Positions 1-6,960 of a stretch of DNA of 12,754 bases are shown here, one piece after another. Positions within the stretch are counted from its first letter, which is position 1, and each line of letters begins with the position of its first letter. Made by a program: the position numbers and the translations under genes. Source of the DNA: Methylococcaceae bacterium (GTDB lineage: Bacteria; Pseudomonadota; Gammaproteobacteria; Methylococcales; Methylomonadaceae); contig JAUYMX010000321.1 of the NCBI GenBank assembly GCA_030699345.1, positions 1 through 12,754 of the forward strand. Direction: 5' to 3'. The notes under the pieces were generated by a model. It saw only the letters and a program-made list of their open reading frames with translations, had not been told where the DNA came from and searched no databases.

Positions 1-45
1 GATCGTGCGGTTAAAGCGACCTCATTTATTGAAACCACGTTATAA
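1..45 (+). CDS. C-terminal tail of an upstream gene, possibly KDO-8-phosphate synthase
   Basis: Frame 1 is open from the window edge and reads DRAVKATSFIETTL followed by a TAA stop at 43-45. It ends 9 bases before the enolase start, and its stop overlaps the enolase ribosome binding site. In many gammaproteobacteria the gene before eno is kdsA (lipopolysaccharide inner-core synthesis) or pyrG. The short charged tail would fit KdsA, but 14 residues cannot prove the family, so this assignment rests on synteny. The tight spacing suggests co-transcription with eno. Confidence 0.45.
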   Translation, partial: DRAVKATSFIETTL

Positions 46-54
46 GGAATCATC

Positions 55-1332
55 ATGTCAGCAATAGTAGATATTCGTGCCAGAGAAATTTTGGACTCAC
101 GCGGCAACCCCACTCTGGAAGCCGAAGTTACCTTAGCTTCCGGTGCTGTCGGCAGCGCTATGGTGCCGTCAGGCGCCTCGACCGGAGAGCGTGAAGCAAT
201 TGAGCTGCGTGATGGTGATAAATCCCGTTATTTAGGCAAAGGTGTTTTAAATGCCGTTGCTAACGTCAACACCGAAATTCGCGACCTTCTGATCGGCGTC
301 GATGCTGCCGACCAAGCCGCATTGGACAATAAAATCATTGCCCTCGATGGCACTGAAAGTAAGAGCCGCTTGGGCGCCAATGCCCTGCTGGGTGTTTCTC
401 TGGCGGCAGCGCATGCCTCTGCTAAAGATGCCGGACTGCCTTTGTACCGCTATTTAAATACCACTGGTGAATTCATTTTGCCGGTACCGATGATGAACAT
501 CATCAACGGCGGTTCGCATGCCGATAACAGCGTTGATTTGCAAGAATTTATGATTTTGCCGGTCGGCGCGCCTAATTTTCGTGAAGCCATTCGTTACGGC
601 GCGGAAGTGTTTCATAACTTAAGTAAAGTATTGAAGTCCAAAGGTTTGTCGACAACTGTCGGTGACGAAGGCGGTTTTGCACCGAACTTGTCTTCTAACG
701 AAGAGGCCATCAGTGTTATCTTGCAAGCGATAGAACAAGCGGGTTACAAGCCGGGCGTCGATATTTATTTAGGATTGGATGCAGCAAGTTCTGAATATCA
801 CAAAGACGGCGTTTACAACCTGGCAGCTGAAGGCAAAACTTTCAATTCAGCGCAGATGGCTGACTTCTTTGTCGATTGGGTGGATAAATATCCGATCATC
901 ACTATAGAAGACGGCATGGATGAAAACGATTGGGCGGGTTGGAAATTATTGACCGAAAAATTGGGCGGCCGTATCCAGTTGGTCGGTGACGATTTGTTTG
1001 TAACCAACCCAGCCATACTGCAACAAGGTATCGATCAAAAAATCGCCAATTCTATTTTGATCAAAGTTAACCAAATCGGCACCTTAACTGAAACTTTAGC
1101 TGCTATCGATTTGGCACATAAAGCGTCTTATACCGCAGTCGTATCGCACCGTTCCGGCGAAACCGAAGACACTACCATTGCCGATCTGGCGGTAGCTAAA
1201 GGTACCGGACAAATCAAAACCGGCTCATTGAGTCGTTCTGACCGTATCGCCAAATACAATCGCTTGATGAAAATTGAAGAAGAATTGGGCAGTTTGGCTA
1301 AATACGCAGGACGTAGTGCATTTTTTAAATAA
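55..1332 (+). CDS. eno: Enolase (phosphopyruvate hydratase)
   Basis: Enolase interconverts 2-phosphoglycerate and phosphoenolpyruvate in cytoplasmic glycolysis/gluconeogenesis, and in many bacteria it is also part of the RNA degradosome. The 425-residue length is normal. The mobile loop SGASTGERE starts at residue 39. The catalytic and metal-binding residues are all present: Glu164 (QEFM), Glu205 (GDEGGFAPN), Asp242 (LGLDAA), Glu285 (IEDGM), Asp312 (GDDLF), Lys337 (LIKVNQ), His365 (SHRSGETED) and Lys388 (IKTGSLSRSDR). The ATG at 55 has AAGGA (44-48) at good spacing and gives the standard N-terminus MSAIVDIRAREILDSRGNPT. The gene follows the upstream stop by 9 bases and is followed by a strong hairpin at 1362-1402. 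The enzyme looks fully functional. Confidence 0.99.
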   Translation: MSAIVDIRAREILDSRGNPTLEAEVTLASGAVGSAMVPSGASTGEREAIELRDGDKSRYLGKGVLNAVANVNTEIRDLLIGVDAADQAALDNKIIALDGTESKSRLGANALLGVSLAAAHASAKDAGLPLYRYLNTTGEFILPVPMMNIINGGSHADNSVDLQEFMILPVGAPNFREAIRYGAEVFHNLSKVLKSKGLSTTVGDEGGFAPNLSSNEEAISVILQAIEQAGYKPGVDIYLGLDAASSEYHKDGVYNLAAEGKTFNSAQMADFFVDWVDKYPIITIEDGMDENDWAGWKLLTEKLGGRIQLVGDDLFVTNPAILQQGIDQKIANSILIKVNQIGTLTETLAAIDLAHKASYTAVVSHRSGETEDTTIADLAVAKGTGQIKTGSLSRSDRIAKYNRLMKIEEELGSLAKYAGRSAFFK

Positions 1333-1361
1333 TGAGTTACTGCTACAACCTTAAAGTAACT

Positions 1362-1402
1362 AAACACGGTGCAGAGCTAATCTGCACCGTGTTTGATTTT
1401 TT
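1362..1402 (+). terminator. Rho-independent terminator-like hairpin between eno and ftsB
   Basis: A perfect 14-bp stem (1362-1375 with 1381-1394) closes a 5-base loop (GCTAA). GA and a run of six T (1397-1402) follow, which is the classic layout for intrinsic termination of eno transcripts. Only 15 bases separate the T run from the ftsB ATG, so it may act as a partial terminator or as a processed 3' end rather than a full stop. Confidence 0.85.
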
Positions 1403-1417
1403 ACTTGAGTGTCAGTC

Positions 1418-1687
1418 ATGAAAATCATCATCCCGTTGATTATTATGCTGATTGTTCACCTGCAATATCGTCTCTGGTATGGGGATGGCAGCATTGCCCA
1501 GATTAACGAATACCAACAAGAGCTCGATGAGCTGAAGCAAGAAGTGGATAAAAAAAATCAGCGCAATGAAGCATTACGCGCTGAAGTGCTGGACATACAA
1601 AAAGGCCAAGAAGCGATCGAAGAACGAGCACGGGAAGAGCTGGGTATGATTAAGGAAGATGAAACGTTCTTTCAAATTGTTAAATAG
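1418..1687 (+). CDS. ftsB: Cell division protein FtsB
   Basis: FtsB is a small bitopic inner-membrane protein that joins FtsL and FtsQ in the divisome and helps activate septal peptidoglycan synthesis. The 89-residue product has one N-terminal membrane helix (about residues 3-15), then the family signature LQYRLWYGDG. A charged coiled coil follows (about 28-65), then the conserved region GQEAIEERAREELGMI, and it ends ETFFQIV, all as in E. coli FtsB. I prefer the ATG at 1418 (TGAG about 8 bases upstream) to the in-frame GTG at 1409, which adds only three residues. The gene lies in the usual place between eno and ispD. No room for a promoter exists between the preceding hairpin and the start codon. 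Confidence 0.96.
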   Translation: MKIIIPLIIMLIVHLQYRLWYGDGSIAQINEYQQELDELKQEVDKKNQRNEALRAEVLDIQKGQEAIEERAREELGMIKEDETFFQIVK

Positions 1688-1729
1688 CGCTCCAAATTCC
1701 TCGCAACACATTTTGCCTTTTTATAATTG

Positions 1730-2422
1730 ATGACTGATTCAACAAAATTCTGGGCAGTCGTGCCTGCTGCCGGTGTCGGCAAACGTATGCAAGCAGACCG
1801 ACCCAAACAATATTTACCGCTAGCCCATCAAACCGTTATTGAACACACGCTATCACGTCTGTTACAGGCGGAGGTGTTTACCGCGGTAGTCGTTGCAATT
1901 TCCGAGCAAGATCCTTACTGGCCGACGTTGGCAATATCAAAACATGCCAATATCCTGACCGCACCCGGCGGCAAAGAACGAGCAGACTCGGTGCTTTCAG
2001 GGCTGCGATTCATCAGAGATCAAGCCGCCGATGATGACTGGGTGTTGGTACACGATGCCGCCCGGCCTTGCCTTACAACAGAAGATATAAACCTGCTGAT
2101 CAATACTTTGGTTGATGATGCTGTCGGCGGGATTTTAGCGTTGTCATCGCATGACACCTTAAAAAATGTCCAAGGCACCAGCATTCACGGCACGCTCGAC
2201 AGAAGTCATATTTGGCGCGCGTTGACGCCGCAAATGTTTCGTTACGGGATGTTAAAGTCTGCTCTCGAAGCCGCCGAAGGCAATCCGGCCATTACCGACG
2301 AAGCCAGCGCCTTAGAGCTGCAAGGCTTACAACCCAAAATTGTCGAAGGCCGCCCCGATAATATAAAAATCACCCGGCCCGAAGACTTACCTTTAGCGCT
2401 TTTTTATATGGAACAACAATGA
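1730..2422 (+). CDS. ispD: 2-C-methyl-D-erythritol 4-phosphate cytidylyltransferase
   Basis: IspD couples MEP to CTP to form CDP-methylerythritol, the third step of the non-mevalonate isoprenoid pathway in the cytoplasm. The 230-residue protein has the nucleotidyltransferase P-loop-like motif PAAGVGKRM (12-20) with Arg19 and Lys26. It also has VHDAARP (108-113), DRSHIWRALTPQ (157-168), ITDEASALE (188-196) and GRPDNIKIT, with Lys213 at the same number as the catalytic E. coli lysine. An in-frame TTG at 1727 would add one residue; the ATG at 1730 is chosen. There is no convincing Shine-Dalgarno sequence, so translation may be weak or coupled to ftsB 42 bases upstream. The TGA stop overlaps the ispF ATG, implying translational coupling. 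Confidence 0.98.
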   Translation: MTDSTKFWAVVPAAGVGKRMQADRPKQYLPLAHQTVIEHTLSRLLQAEVFTAVVVAISEQDPYWPTLAISKHANILTAPGGKERADSVLSGLRFIRDQAADDDWVLVHDAARPCLTTEDINLLINTLVDDAVGGILALSSHDTLKNVQGTSIHGTLDRSHIWRALTPQMFRYGMLKSALEAAEGNPAITDEASALELQGLQPKIVEGRPDNIKITRPEDLPLALFYMEQQ

Positions 2423-2892
2423 TCAGAGTTGGACAAGGTTACGATGTGCATCGTTTCGGTGAAGGCGACAGTATCATTTTAGGTGGCGTCACCATTCCTT
2501 ATGAGCAAGGTCTGGAAGCGCATTCCGATGGCGACGTGGTGCTGCATGCATTATCCGATGCGTTGCTGGGTGCCGCAGCGTTGGGCGATATAGGTAAGCA
2601 TTTTCCCGATACCGATCCTGAATTTAAAGGTGCAGACAGTCGTGTGCTGCTGCGTCATGTTTATAGCATCGTGCAAGCGAAAGGCTATAGATTGATCAAC
2701 GCCGACATCACCATTATTGCCCAAGCACCAAAAATGTCGCCACATACCGCGGCAATGTGCGAAAACATTGCTGCTGACTTACAAGTGGACATTGACTTCA
2801 TCAATGTAAAAGCTACCACCACCGAGAGGCTGGGTTTTGAAGGTCGCAAAGAAGGCATTGCCGTCCAGGCTGTTGTCCTGATCGAAAAATAA
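2419..2892 (+). CDS. ispF: 2-C-methyl-D-erythritol 2,4-cyclodiphosphate synthase
   Basis: IspF cyclises CDP-ME 2-phosphate to MEcPP with release of CMP, two steps after IspD in the MEP pathway. It works as a homotrimer with zinc at the subunit interface. The 157-residue length is typical. The zinc ligands are Asp9 and His11 (GYDVHRFGEG) and His43 (DGDVVLHALSDALLGA). Other family motifs are DIGKHFPDTD, KGADSRVLL, INADITIIAQAPK and the C-terminal KATTTERLGFEGRKEGIA. The ATG overlaps the ispD stop by four bases (ATGA), which is the usual ispDF arrangement. Nothing is unusual in the sequence. Confidence 0.99.
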   Translation: MIRVGQGYDVHRFGEGDSIILGGVTIPYEQGLEAHSDGDVVLHALSDALLGAAALGDIGKHFPDTDPEFKGADSRVLLRHVYSIVQAKGYRLINADITIIAQAPKMSPHTAAMCENIAADLQVDIDFINVKATTTERLGFEGRKEGIAVQAVVLIEK

Positions 2893-2896
2893 CCCA

Positions 2897-3919
2897 ATGC
2901 CTTATTCAAACATTCCAGATTGGCCTGCTGTTTATGGCGGACCTTCTGCCACCGGCGACATTCGCACACTTCCTGAAGATTTTATCGTTGACGAACAGTT
3001 ATCTTTTGAGCCATCAGGCAGCGGCGAACATGCTTTTTTATACATTCAAAAGACCGGTGAAAACACTGAATATGTTGCCCGAATGCTGGCCCGCTTTGCC
3101 GGTGTTAGGCAGCGCGATGTCAGTGTTGCCGGCTTAAAAGATCGTCACGCTATCACCAGCCAATGGTTTAGCGTTTGGTTGCCGGGCAAACAAGATCCGG
3201 ACTGGACGCAGTTTGAATCCGACAGTATTAAAGTCTTGCAAACCGTTCGCCATGCCCGAAAACTTAAACGCGGCGTGTTGTCCGGCAATCGCTTTAAATT
3301 GACCATTCGCAATTGGCAAGGCGATAAAGCAAAAACTGCTGAACAACTGCAAGCCATTAAAGAACACGGCATCGCCAATTATTTCGGCAGCCAGCGCTTT
3401 GGTAATCAAGGGCAGAATATCAACAAGGCTTTAGCAATGTTTCAAGGCGCTAAAGTAGGCCGGGAACAACGCAGTATTTATCTATCAGCGGCGCGTTCGT
3501 ATTTATTCAACCTGATTCTGGGGTATCGCGTCACGCATCAGCTTTGGAATCAGCCAGTTGCAGGTGATACCTACAGTTTCGACGGGGGGCATAGCAGCTT
3601 CAAATCTGAGCAGCCGGATGACGAAATTGTGCGTCGTCTCCAAGCCGGTATTATTCATCCTACCGGGGCTTTGTGGGGAAAAGGCGATCCAGGAGTTTCA
3701 GCGGAAACGCTGGCTATCGAACAAAAAATCATTGCCGACCATACCGAACTTGCTCAAGGCTTGATTGCCTCTGATGTGGACTTAGACCGGCGCGCATTGC
3801 GGGTCAATGTGCCGGATTTGCTTTGGCAATTTGATGGTGAGGATGTCTTGGTGCTTGAATTTACCCTACCGGCGGGGAGCTATGCCACAGCAGTATTACG
3901 GGAAATTATGCAGCTATAA
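2897..3919 (+). CDS. truD: tRNA pseudouridine(13) synthase TruD
   Basis: TruD converts U13 of tRNA-Glu to pseudouridine in the cytoplasm. The 340-residue protein carries the catalytic motif GLKDRHAITSQW with nucleophile Asp82. It also has SGNRFKLTIRN (129-139), NYFGSQRFGNQGQN (161-174), HPTGALWGKG (254-263) in the TRUD-specific domain, and the C-terminal EFTLPAGSYATAVLREI (321-337). The ATG at 2897 is four bases after the ispF stop, so the gene is surely in the ftsB-ispDF unit and probably translationally coupled. In many gammaproteobacteria truD is followed by surE and pcm. Here it is the last gene, closed by a hairpin shared with the convergent ssb gene. Confidence 0.98.
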   Translation: MPYSNIPDWPAVYGGPSATGDIRTLPEDFIVDEQLSFEPSGSGEHAFLYIQKTGENTEYVARMLARFAGVRQRDVSVAGLKDRHAITSQWFSVWLPGKQDPDWTQFESDSIKVLQTVRHARKLKRGVLSGNRFKLTIRNWQGDKAKTAEQLQAIKEHGIANYFGSQRFGNQGQNINKALAMFQGAKVGREQRSIYLSAARSYLFNLILGYRVTHQLWNQPVAGDTYSFDGGHSSFKSEQPDDEIVRRLQAGIIHPTGALWGKGDPGVSAETLAIEQKIIADHTELAQGLIASDVDLDRRALRVNVPDLLWQFDGEDVLVLEFTLPAGSYATAVLREIMQL

Positions 3920-3943
3920 ATTTAAGATCGCAGCCATTTAAAT

Positions 3944-3972
3944 AAAAAAGCCTCTATAGCAGAGGCTTTTTT
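3944..3972. terminator. Bidirectional terminator between truD and ssb
   Basis: A perfect 12-bp inverted repeat (3944-3955 with 3961-3972) closes a 5-base loop (ATAGC). The outer six pairs are A on the left and T on the right, so each strand reads A-tract, GC-rich stem, T-tract. This symmetry lets one hairpin end both truD transcripts (+) and yajR-ssb transcripts (-). It begins 25 bases after truD and ends 15 bases before the ssb stop. Confidence 0.9.
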
Positions 3973-3986
3973 GTATCAGGTGACTC

Positions 3987-4484
3987 CTAGAACGGTATAT
4001 CGTCATCAAAATCATCGTAATTCGGTGGGGGCGGTGGCATTGATGAATTAGATTGTGGCGATGGTTGTGGGCTTGGTGCTGCAGGCCGACTAGGTTGCTC
4101 GTTGTAGCTGGTTGATGGCGGAGCCTCATTATTATTAAACTGGGCCGTACCGCCACTACGCGTGTCAAGCATGTGCATCTCTTCGGCGATAATTTCCGTT
4201 GTATAACGATCCTGACCATCCTGGCCTTGCCATTTTTGCGTACGGATTCGGCCTTCAACATACAACTGACTGCCTTTCTTTAAATATTCTCCGGCAATTT
4301 CAGCCAAACGCGTAAAAAACACTACGCGATGCCATTCAGTTTCCTCTTTTCTTTCTCCGGATTGTTTGTCTTTCCAACGTCTCGAGGTTGCCAAGCGAAT
4401 CGTGGTGACCGCGCCACCGTTAGGCATATATCTAACTTCGGGATCTGCCCCCAACCGGCCTATTAATGTCACTTTATTAAGCAT
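3987..4484 (-). CDS. ssb: Single-stranded DNA-binding protein
   Basis: SSB coats single-stranded DNA in replication, recombination and repair, and recruits partner proteins through its C-terminal tip. The 165-residue product starts MLNKVTLIGRLGADPEVRY and has an OB fold over about residues 1-108, with DNA-stacking aromatics including Trp37, Trp51, Phe57 and Trp85. A disordered linker (about 110-155) rich in Pro, Gln, Ser and Asn follows. The acidic tip is DFDDDIPF, the standard protein-interaction motif. An AGGAGA ribosome binding site sits just upstream of the ATG. The gene starts 14 bases after yajR ends, so the two are co-transcribed, with ssb distal and next to the shared terminator. Confidence 0.98.
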   Translation of the reverse strand: MLNKVTLIGRLGADPEVRYMPNGGAVTTIRLATSRRWKDKQSGERKEETEWHRVVFFTRLAEIAGEYLKKGSQLYVEGRIRTQKWQGQDGQDRYTTEIIAEEMHMLDTRSGGTAQFNNNEAPPSTSYNEQPSRPAAPSPQPSPQSNSSMPPPPPNYDDFDDDIPF

Positions 4485-4498
4485 CTTTTCTCCTATTT

Positions 4499-5899
4499 TT
4501 ACTGTTGAGATAGTTGACTGGTTTTGGTGATAAGGCTTTGTAATTCAATAGAATCCAAAATCTTATTATCAACTTTAAGATAGGCCACGCCATCTTCATG
4601 GCGTAACGTTACTTCTTCAATACCGGCAATCTTCAATAGTTCAGTAGCAAATTGATCGGCTTGTTGTTCAGTGAAGTCGGTAATTGAGATTAACAAGTTG
4701 GCCCAATAACGCGGTGGCTTCATTGATAACGATAGTAATAGCCAGCTTAAGGCGGCCAGTGAGCACATTAAAAACACTGCAGGCGCACCATACTGTCCAT
4801 AACACCAGCCGCCAGCTGCACCGCCGATACCGGCACCTAAAAACTGCGCGCTGGAATAAATGCCCATAGCGGTACCTTTTAAATCGCCGGGTACAGTTTT
4901 GGAAATCAGCGAGGGCAGGGAGGCTTCCAGTAAATTGAAGCCGGTAAAAAACAGCCACAGAAAACCTATGATGCCAATCAAGCTGTCATGTGTGCCCATC
5001 AAACCCAAGACGGCAAGCACAATCGTAGCAATCGCGCCAATAAACACGGCTTTCATTTTGCGCTTTTTTTCCGCCAGGATAATAAACGGAATCATCGCGG
5101 CCATGGAGATAACAAATACCGGCAAATAAACCTTCCAATGCTCTGCCGGTAATAATCCGACATCGCGCATCAACAACGGCACCACTACAAAGCTGGCGGT
5201 CAAAATCAGATGCAAGACAAATATGCCGTAATCCAAGCGCAGTAATTCAGAGTCTTTTATAACGTTAGATAATTGACTGGGTACCAGCTCTGCATCTCGA
5301 TGAACTTTGGATTTCTCCGGGTTGGGGACGACATAAATAACCACCAAAATCGCTACAATGCTTAACACGGCAATCAGCCAAAACAAGCCGGAAACACCGA
5401 TTAAACCGGCAACAATTGGACCGGCAATAATCGCCACACCAAATGAAACGCCGATGCTGGCACCGATTAAGGCCATCGCTTTAGTACGATGCACTTCTTG
5501 TGTTAAATCGGCTACTAACGCCATTACCGAGGCGGCAATGGCGCCCGATCCTTGAATGGCGCGCCCAATCAAAACGCCGTAGATGGTTGTTGACGTTGCC
5601 GCCACCACACTACCGACAAAAAACAGCAACATGCCAATAACGATGATGTGTTTACGGCCATAGCGATCGGACAAAATACCGAACGGAATTTGCAACACAA
5701 CTTGCGTTAAACCATAAATACTTACGGCAAGCCCCATCAAAAACGGTGTCGACCCTTCAAGCTGTTCAGCAAATAATGACAAAACCGGCAAAATTAAAAA
5801 CAACCCCAACATGCGCAATGCATAAATGCTTGCCAGCGACCATGTCGCTCGTTTTTCCGATGTCGTCATCGGACTGGTAATATCTTGTACCTCAGTCAA
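4499..5899 (-). CDS. yajR: MFS transporter of the YajR type with C-terminal YAM domain
   Basis: This is an inner-membrane major facilitator of 466 residues with 12 predicted helices (about 20-395). Motif A is present at 74-83 (GILSDRYGRK), along with other YajR-like stretches: RATWSLASIYALRMLG, IYGLTQVVLQIPFG, GRAIQGSGAIAASVMAL, AEHWKVYLP and FNLLEASLPSLISK. The soluble tail (about 400-466) matches the position and length of the ferredoxin-like YAM domain of E. coli YajR. The transported substrate is unknown; a drug or proton-driven exporter is the usual guess. The start is a TTG preceded by AGGAG with 9 bases spacing. The next in-frame ATG (5867-5869) lacks a good ribosome binding site, so I keep the TTG. 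An MFS gene beside ssb is familiar in gammaproteobacteria. Confidence 0.93.
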   Translation of the reverse strand: MTEVQDITSPMTTSEKRATWSLASIYALRMLGLFLILPVLSLFAEQLEGSTPFLMGLAVSIYGLTQVVLQIPFGILSDRYGRKHIIVIGMLLFFVGSVVAATSTTIYGVLIGRAIQGSGAIAASVMALVADLTQEVHRTKAMALIGASIGVSFGVAIIAGPIVAGLIGVSGLFWLIAVLSIVAILVVIYVVPNPEKSKVHRDAELVPSQLSNVIKDSELLRLDYGIFVLHLILTASFVVVPLLMRDVGLLPAEHWKVYLPVFVISMAAMIPFIILAEKKRKMKAVFIGAIATIVLAVLGLMGTHDSLIGIIGFLWLFFTGFNLLEASLPSLISKTVPGDLKGTAMGIYSSAQFLGAGIGGAAGGWCYGQYGAPAVFLMCSLAALSWLLLSLSMKPPRYWANLLISITDFTEQQADQFATELLKIAGIEEVTLRHEDGVAYLKVDNKILDSIELQSLITKTSQLSQQ

Positions 5900-5955
5900 A
5901 ACCTGTTTCTCCTATAACACAACCGCTTGCTAGCGCCGATTTTTTAAGTTGACTG

Positions 5956-5961
5956 ATTATA
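5956..5961 (-). promoter_or_regulatory. Candidate -10 box of the yajR-ssb promoter
   Basis: On the - strand these bases read TATAAT, a perfect sigma-70 -10 hexamer, 57 bases upstream of the TTG start. No good TTGACA-like hexamer lies at 16-18 bases upstream, so the promoter may be weak, extended or activator-dependent. This is a match by eye only. Confidence 0.4.
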
Positions 5962-6066
5962 ACAACCTTTGCTGCTTGCACTGGCGCATTTACTAAGTGT
6001 TTTAGTCAACTAATGTGTTGATTTGCGTTATCAGCTGCATGACTCCTGTTTGCATGTCAGCCAGAG

Positions 6067-6327
6067 TTAATTGCTCGCTCTGAGCATGCCGACCACACCG
6101 ACCATAATCCCGAACACATTCAATAAGGTGTAGGCTTTGTCTTTTTTTAGCAATGAACACCAAGAAAGGATCACCGCATCAGTGGTATTAAATGCCCAGA
6201 CAAATAAAAATGGACTGTCTGGTTCCAGCCAGCTCACTAATGAAAAACTAAAAATCCGCATGAGCACGCCGTGCATTTAAATGGCGCTAAGGTATTTAAA
6301 AAAGAAAGAATTGAGTGCGCTGATCAT
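6067..6327 (-). pseudogene. Small two-helix membrane ORF, possibly interrupted by an in-frame stop
   Basis: I do not recognise this product. The uninterrupted part (6067-6276, 69 codons) begins MHGVLMRIFSFS. It holds two hydrophobic stretches, about residues 22-43 and 49-65, joined by a basic LLKKDKAYTLLN segment, which looks like a small two-pass inner-membrane protein. The codon before its ATG is TAA (6277-6279). Upstream of that stop the same frame continues to another ATG at 6325-6327 and encodes MISALNSFFFKYLSAI. Neither start has a visible ribosome binding site. It may be a small gene with a nonsense mutation, a short intact gene starting at 6276 or 6261, or a chance ORF. The protein-like hydrophobic pattern argues mildly against chance. 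Confidence 0.3.
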
Positions 6328-6402
6328 TGCTGAAAATTAGAGTTGGGTTATCGGATGTTCGGTATAAGGTGCATGGCACCTGGCGATTTAAGTGATTATT
6401 TA

Positions 6403-6523
6403 GTAACTATTCAGCCGTCATGCGTAGGCTGGATAAGCGCTAGCGCATCCGGCAAATGCGGTGGATGCGCGTTGCTTCACAATAAACGCATAGCCCCAAT
6501 CAGGTTAACGACTGAATAGTTAC
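6403..6523. repeat. 121-bp MITE-like element with 16-bp terminal inverted repeats
   Basis: The left end GTAACTATTCAGCCGT (6403-6418) is matched in inverted orientation at 6508-6523 with one mismatch. Inside, ATGCGT (6420-6425) pairs with ACGCAT (6486-6491). The centre has a hairpin at 6428-6453 built on the palindrome GCGCTAGCGC, and an alternative perfect 8-bp pairing GCGCATCC (6443-6450) with GGATGCGC (6463-6470). No ORF is inside and no clear target duplication flanks it. The form is that of a non-autonomous mobile element or REP-like palindrome. It ends two bases beyond the ygfX stop codon. Confidence 0.65.
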
Positions 6524-6525
6524 CA

Positions 6526-6960
6526 TCATTTATTCATTGTCGTTTTCAAGCTAACCAACAACCTGCAAAAGTCATTCTTGGGCAACGCATCATGCATTAC
6601 CAGCAAGGTTTTGATAGTCTTGCGCGATAAAACACTCTCGTCTTGGTAGTGAAGAATCACCGCAAAAGTGGTGGTCACCGTGGTTGTTAAAATTTGCACC
6701 GAAGCAAATTGCGCATCGGTTTCAGAAATCTCCCAGCCCGCCATTTCACTGTATTTGATTTTGGCAGAGGTGATGTTTAATCGCTTGATAAGGTCATAAA
6801 AATGTATGGCAACAACCGTGAATAAGCCGATTTGTATTGTAACTGCCAAGGCGTTATAGATACAGGCAACGGCTGCTATTAGATGAATCAGTGCTACTGC
6901 CTGCTTGAGTCGTATAGAGGATTTAAGTTCCAGCGAAAGAGGCGTTTGTTGCTTATGCAC
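6526..6960 (-). CDS. ygfX: YgfX-like membrane protein
   Basis: The 144-residue product (GTG start at 6958-6960) fits the YgfX/CptA family by layout. It has a short polar N-terminus (TPLSLELKSSIRLK), a hydrophobic hairpin of two membrane helices (about residues 20-56), and a cytoplasmic domain of about 85 residues ending in an LPKNDFCRLLVSLK segment that resembles the family's terminal (S/A)-x-(E/D)-x-R-x-L-R-x-x-L pattern. In E. coli YgfX is encoded beside sdhE and near ygfZ, and it has been described as a membrane toxin affecting cell shape. The gene overlaps the upstream GGDEF-EAL gene by 8 bases, and the frame is open upstream to 7068, but that extra part lies inside the upstream gene. No clear ribosome binding site is visible, so coupling is likely. 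No SdhE partner gene is in the window. The family call is from memory. Confidence 0.65.
   Translation of the reverse strand: MHKQQTPLSLELKSSIRLKQAVALIHLIAAVACIYNALAVTIQIGLFTVVAIHFYDLIKRLNITSAKIKYSEMAGWEISETDAQFASVQILTTTVTTTFAVILHYQDESVLSRKTIKTLLVMHDALPKNDFCRLLVSLKTTMNK

Larger units (their letters stand above)
5900..6525. other. Gene-poor interval between yajR and ygfX
   Basis: This interval of about 626 bases has no confident gene. It contains the yajR leader with a candidate -10 box, the doubtful small membrane ORF, a short perfect inverted repeat AGGTGC-ATG-GCACCT (6367-6381) without a T tract, and the inverted-repeat element at 6403-6523. Bases 5970-6066 and 6328-6366 show nothing I can name. 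Confidence 0.6.

Noticed and set aside
2685..2969. A 94-codon - strand ORF across the ispF/truD junction.
   Set aside because: It is a shadow of two conserved genes on the other strand.
5949..6012. Separated inverted copies of AGTTGACT/AGTCAAC upstream of yajR as an operator pair.
   Set aside because: The matches are 7-8 bases, about 50 bases apart, and a similar string also occurs inside yajR, so chance is likely.
6367..6381. Short perfect hairpin AGGTGC-ATG-GCACCT as a possible terminator.
   Set aside because: The stem is only 6 bp and no T tract follows on either strand.
6403..6523. Element considered as an integron attC site or CRISPR unit.
   Set aside because: There is no tandem array, no attC core site pattern and no cassette gene or cas gene nearby; simple inverted ends fit a MITE-like or REP-like element better.
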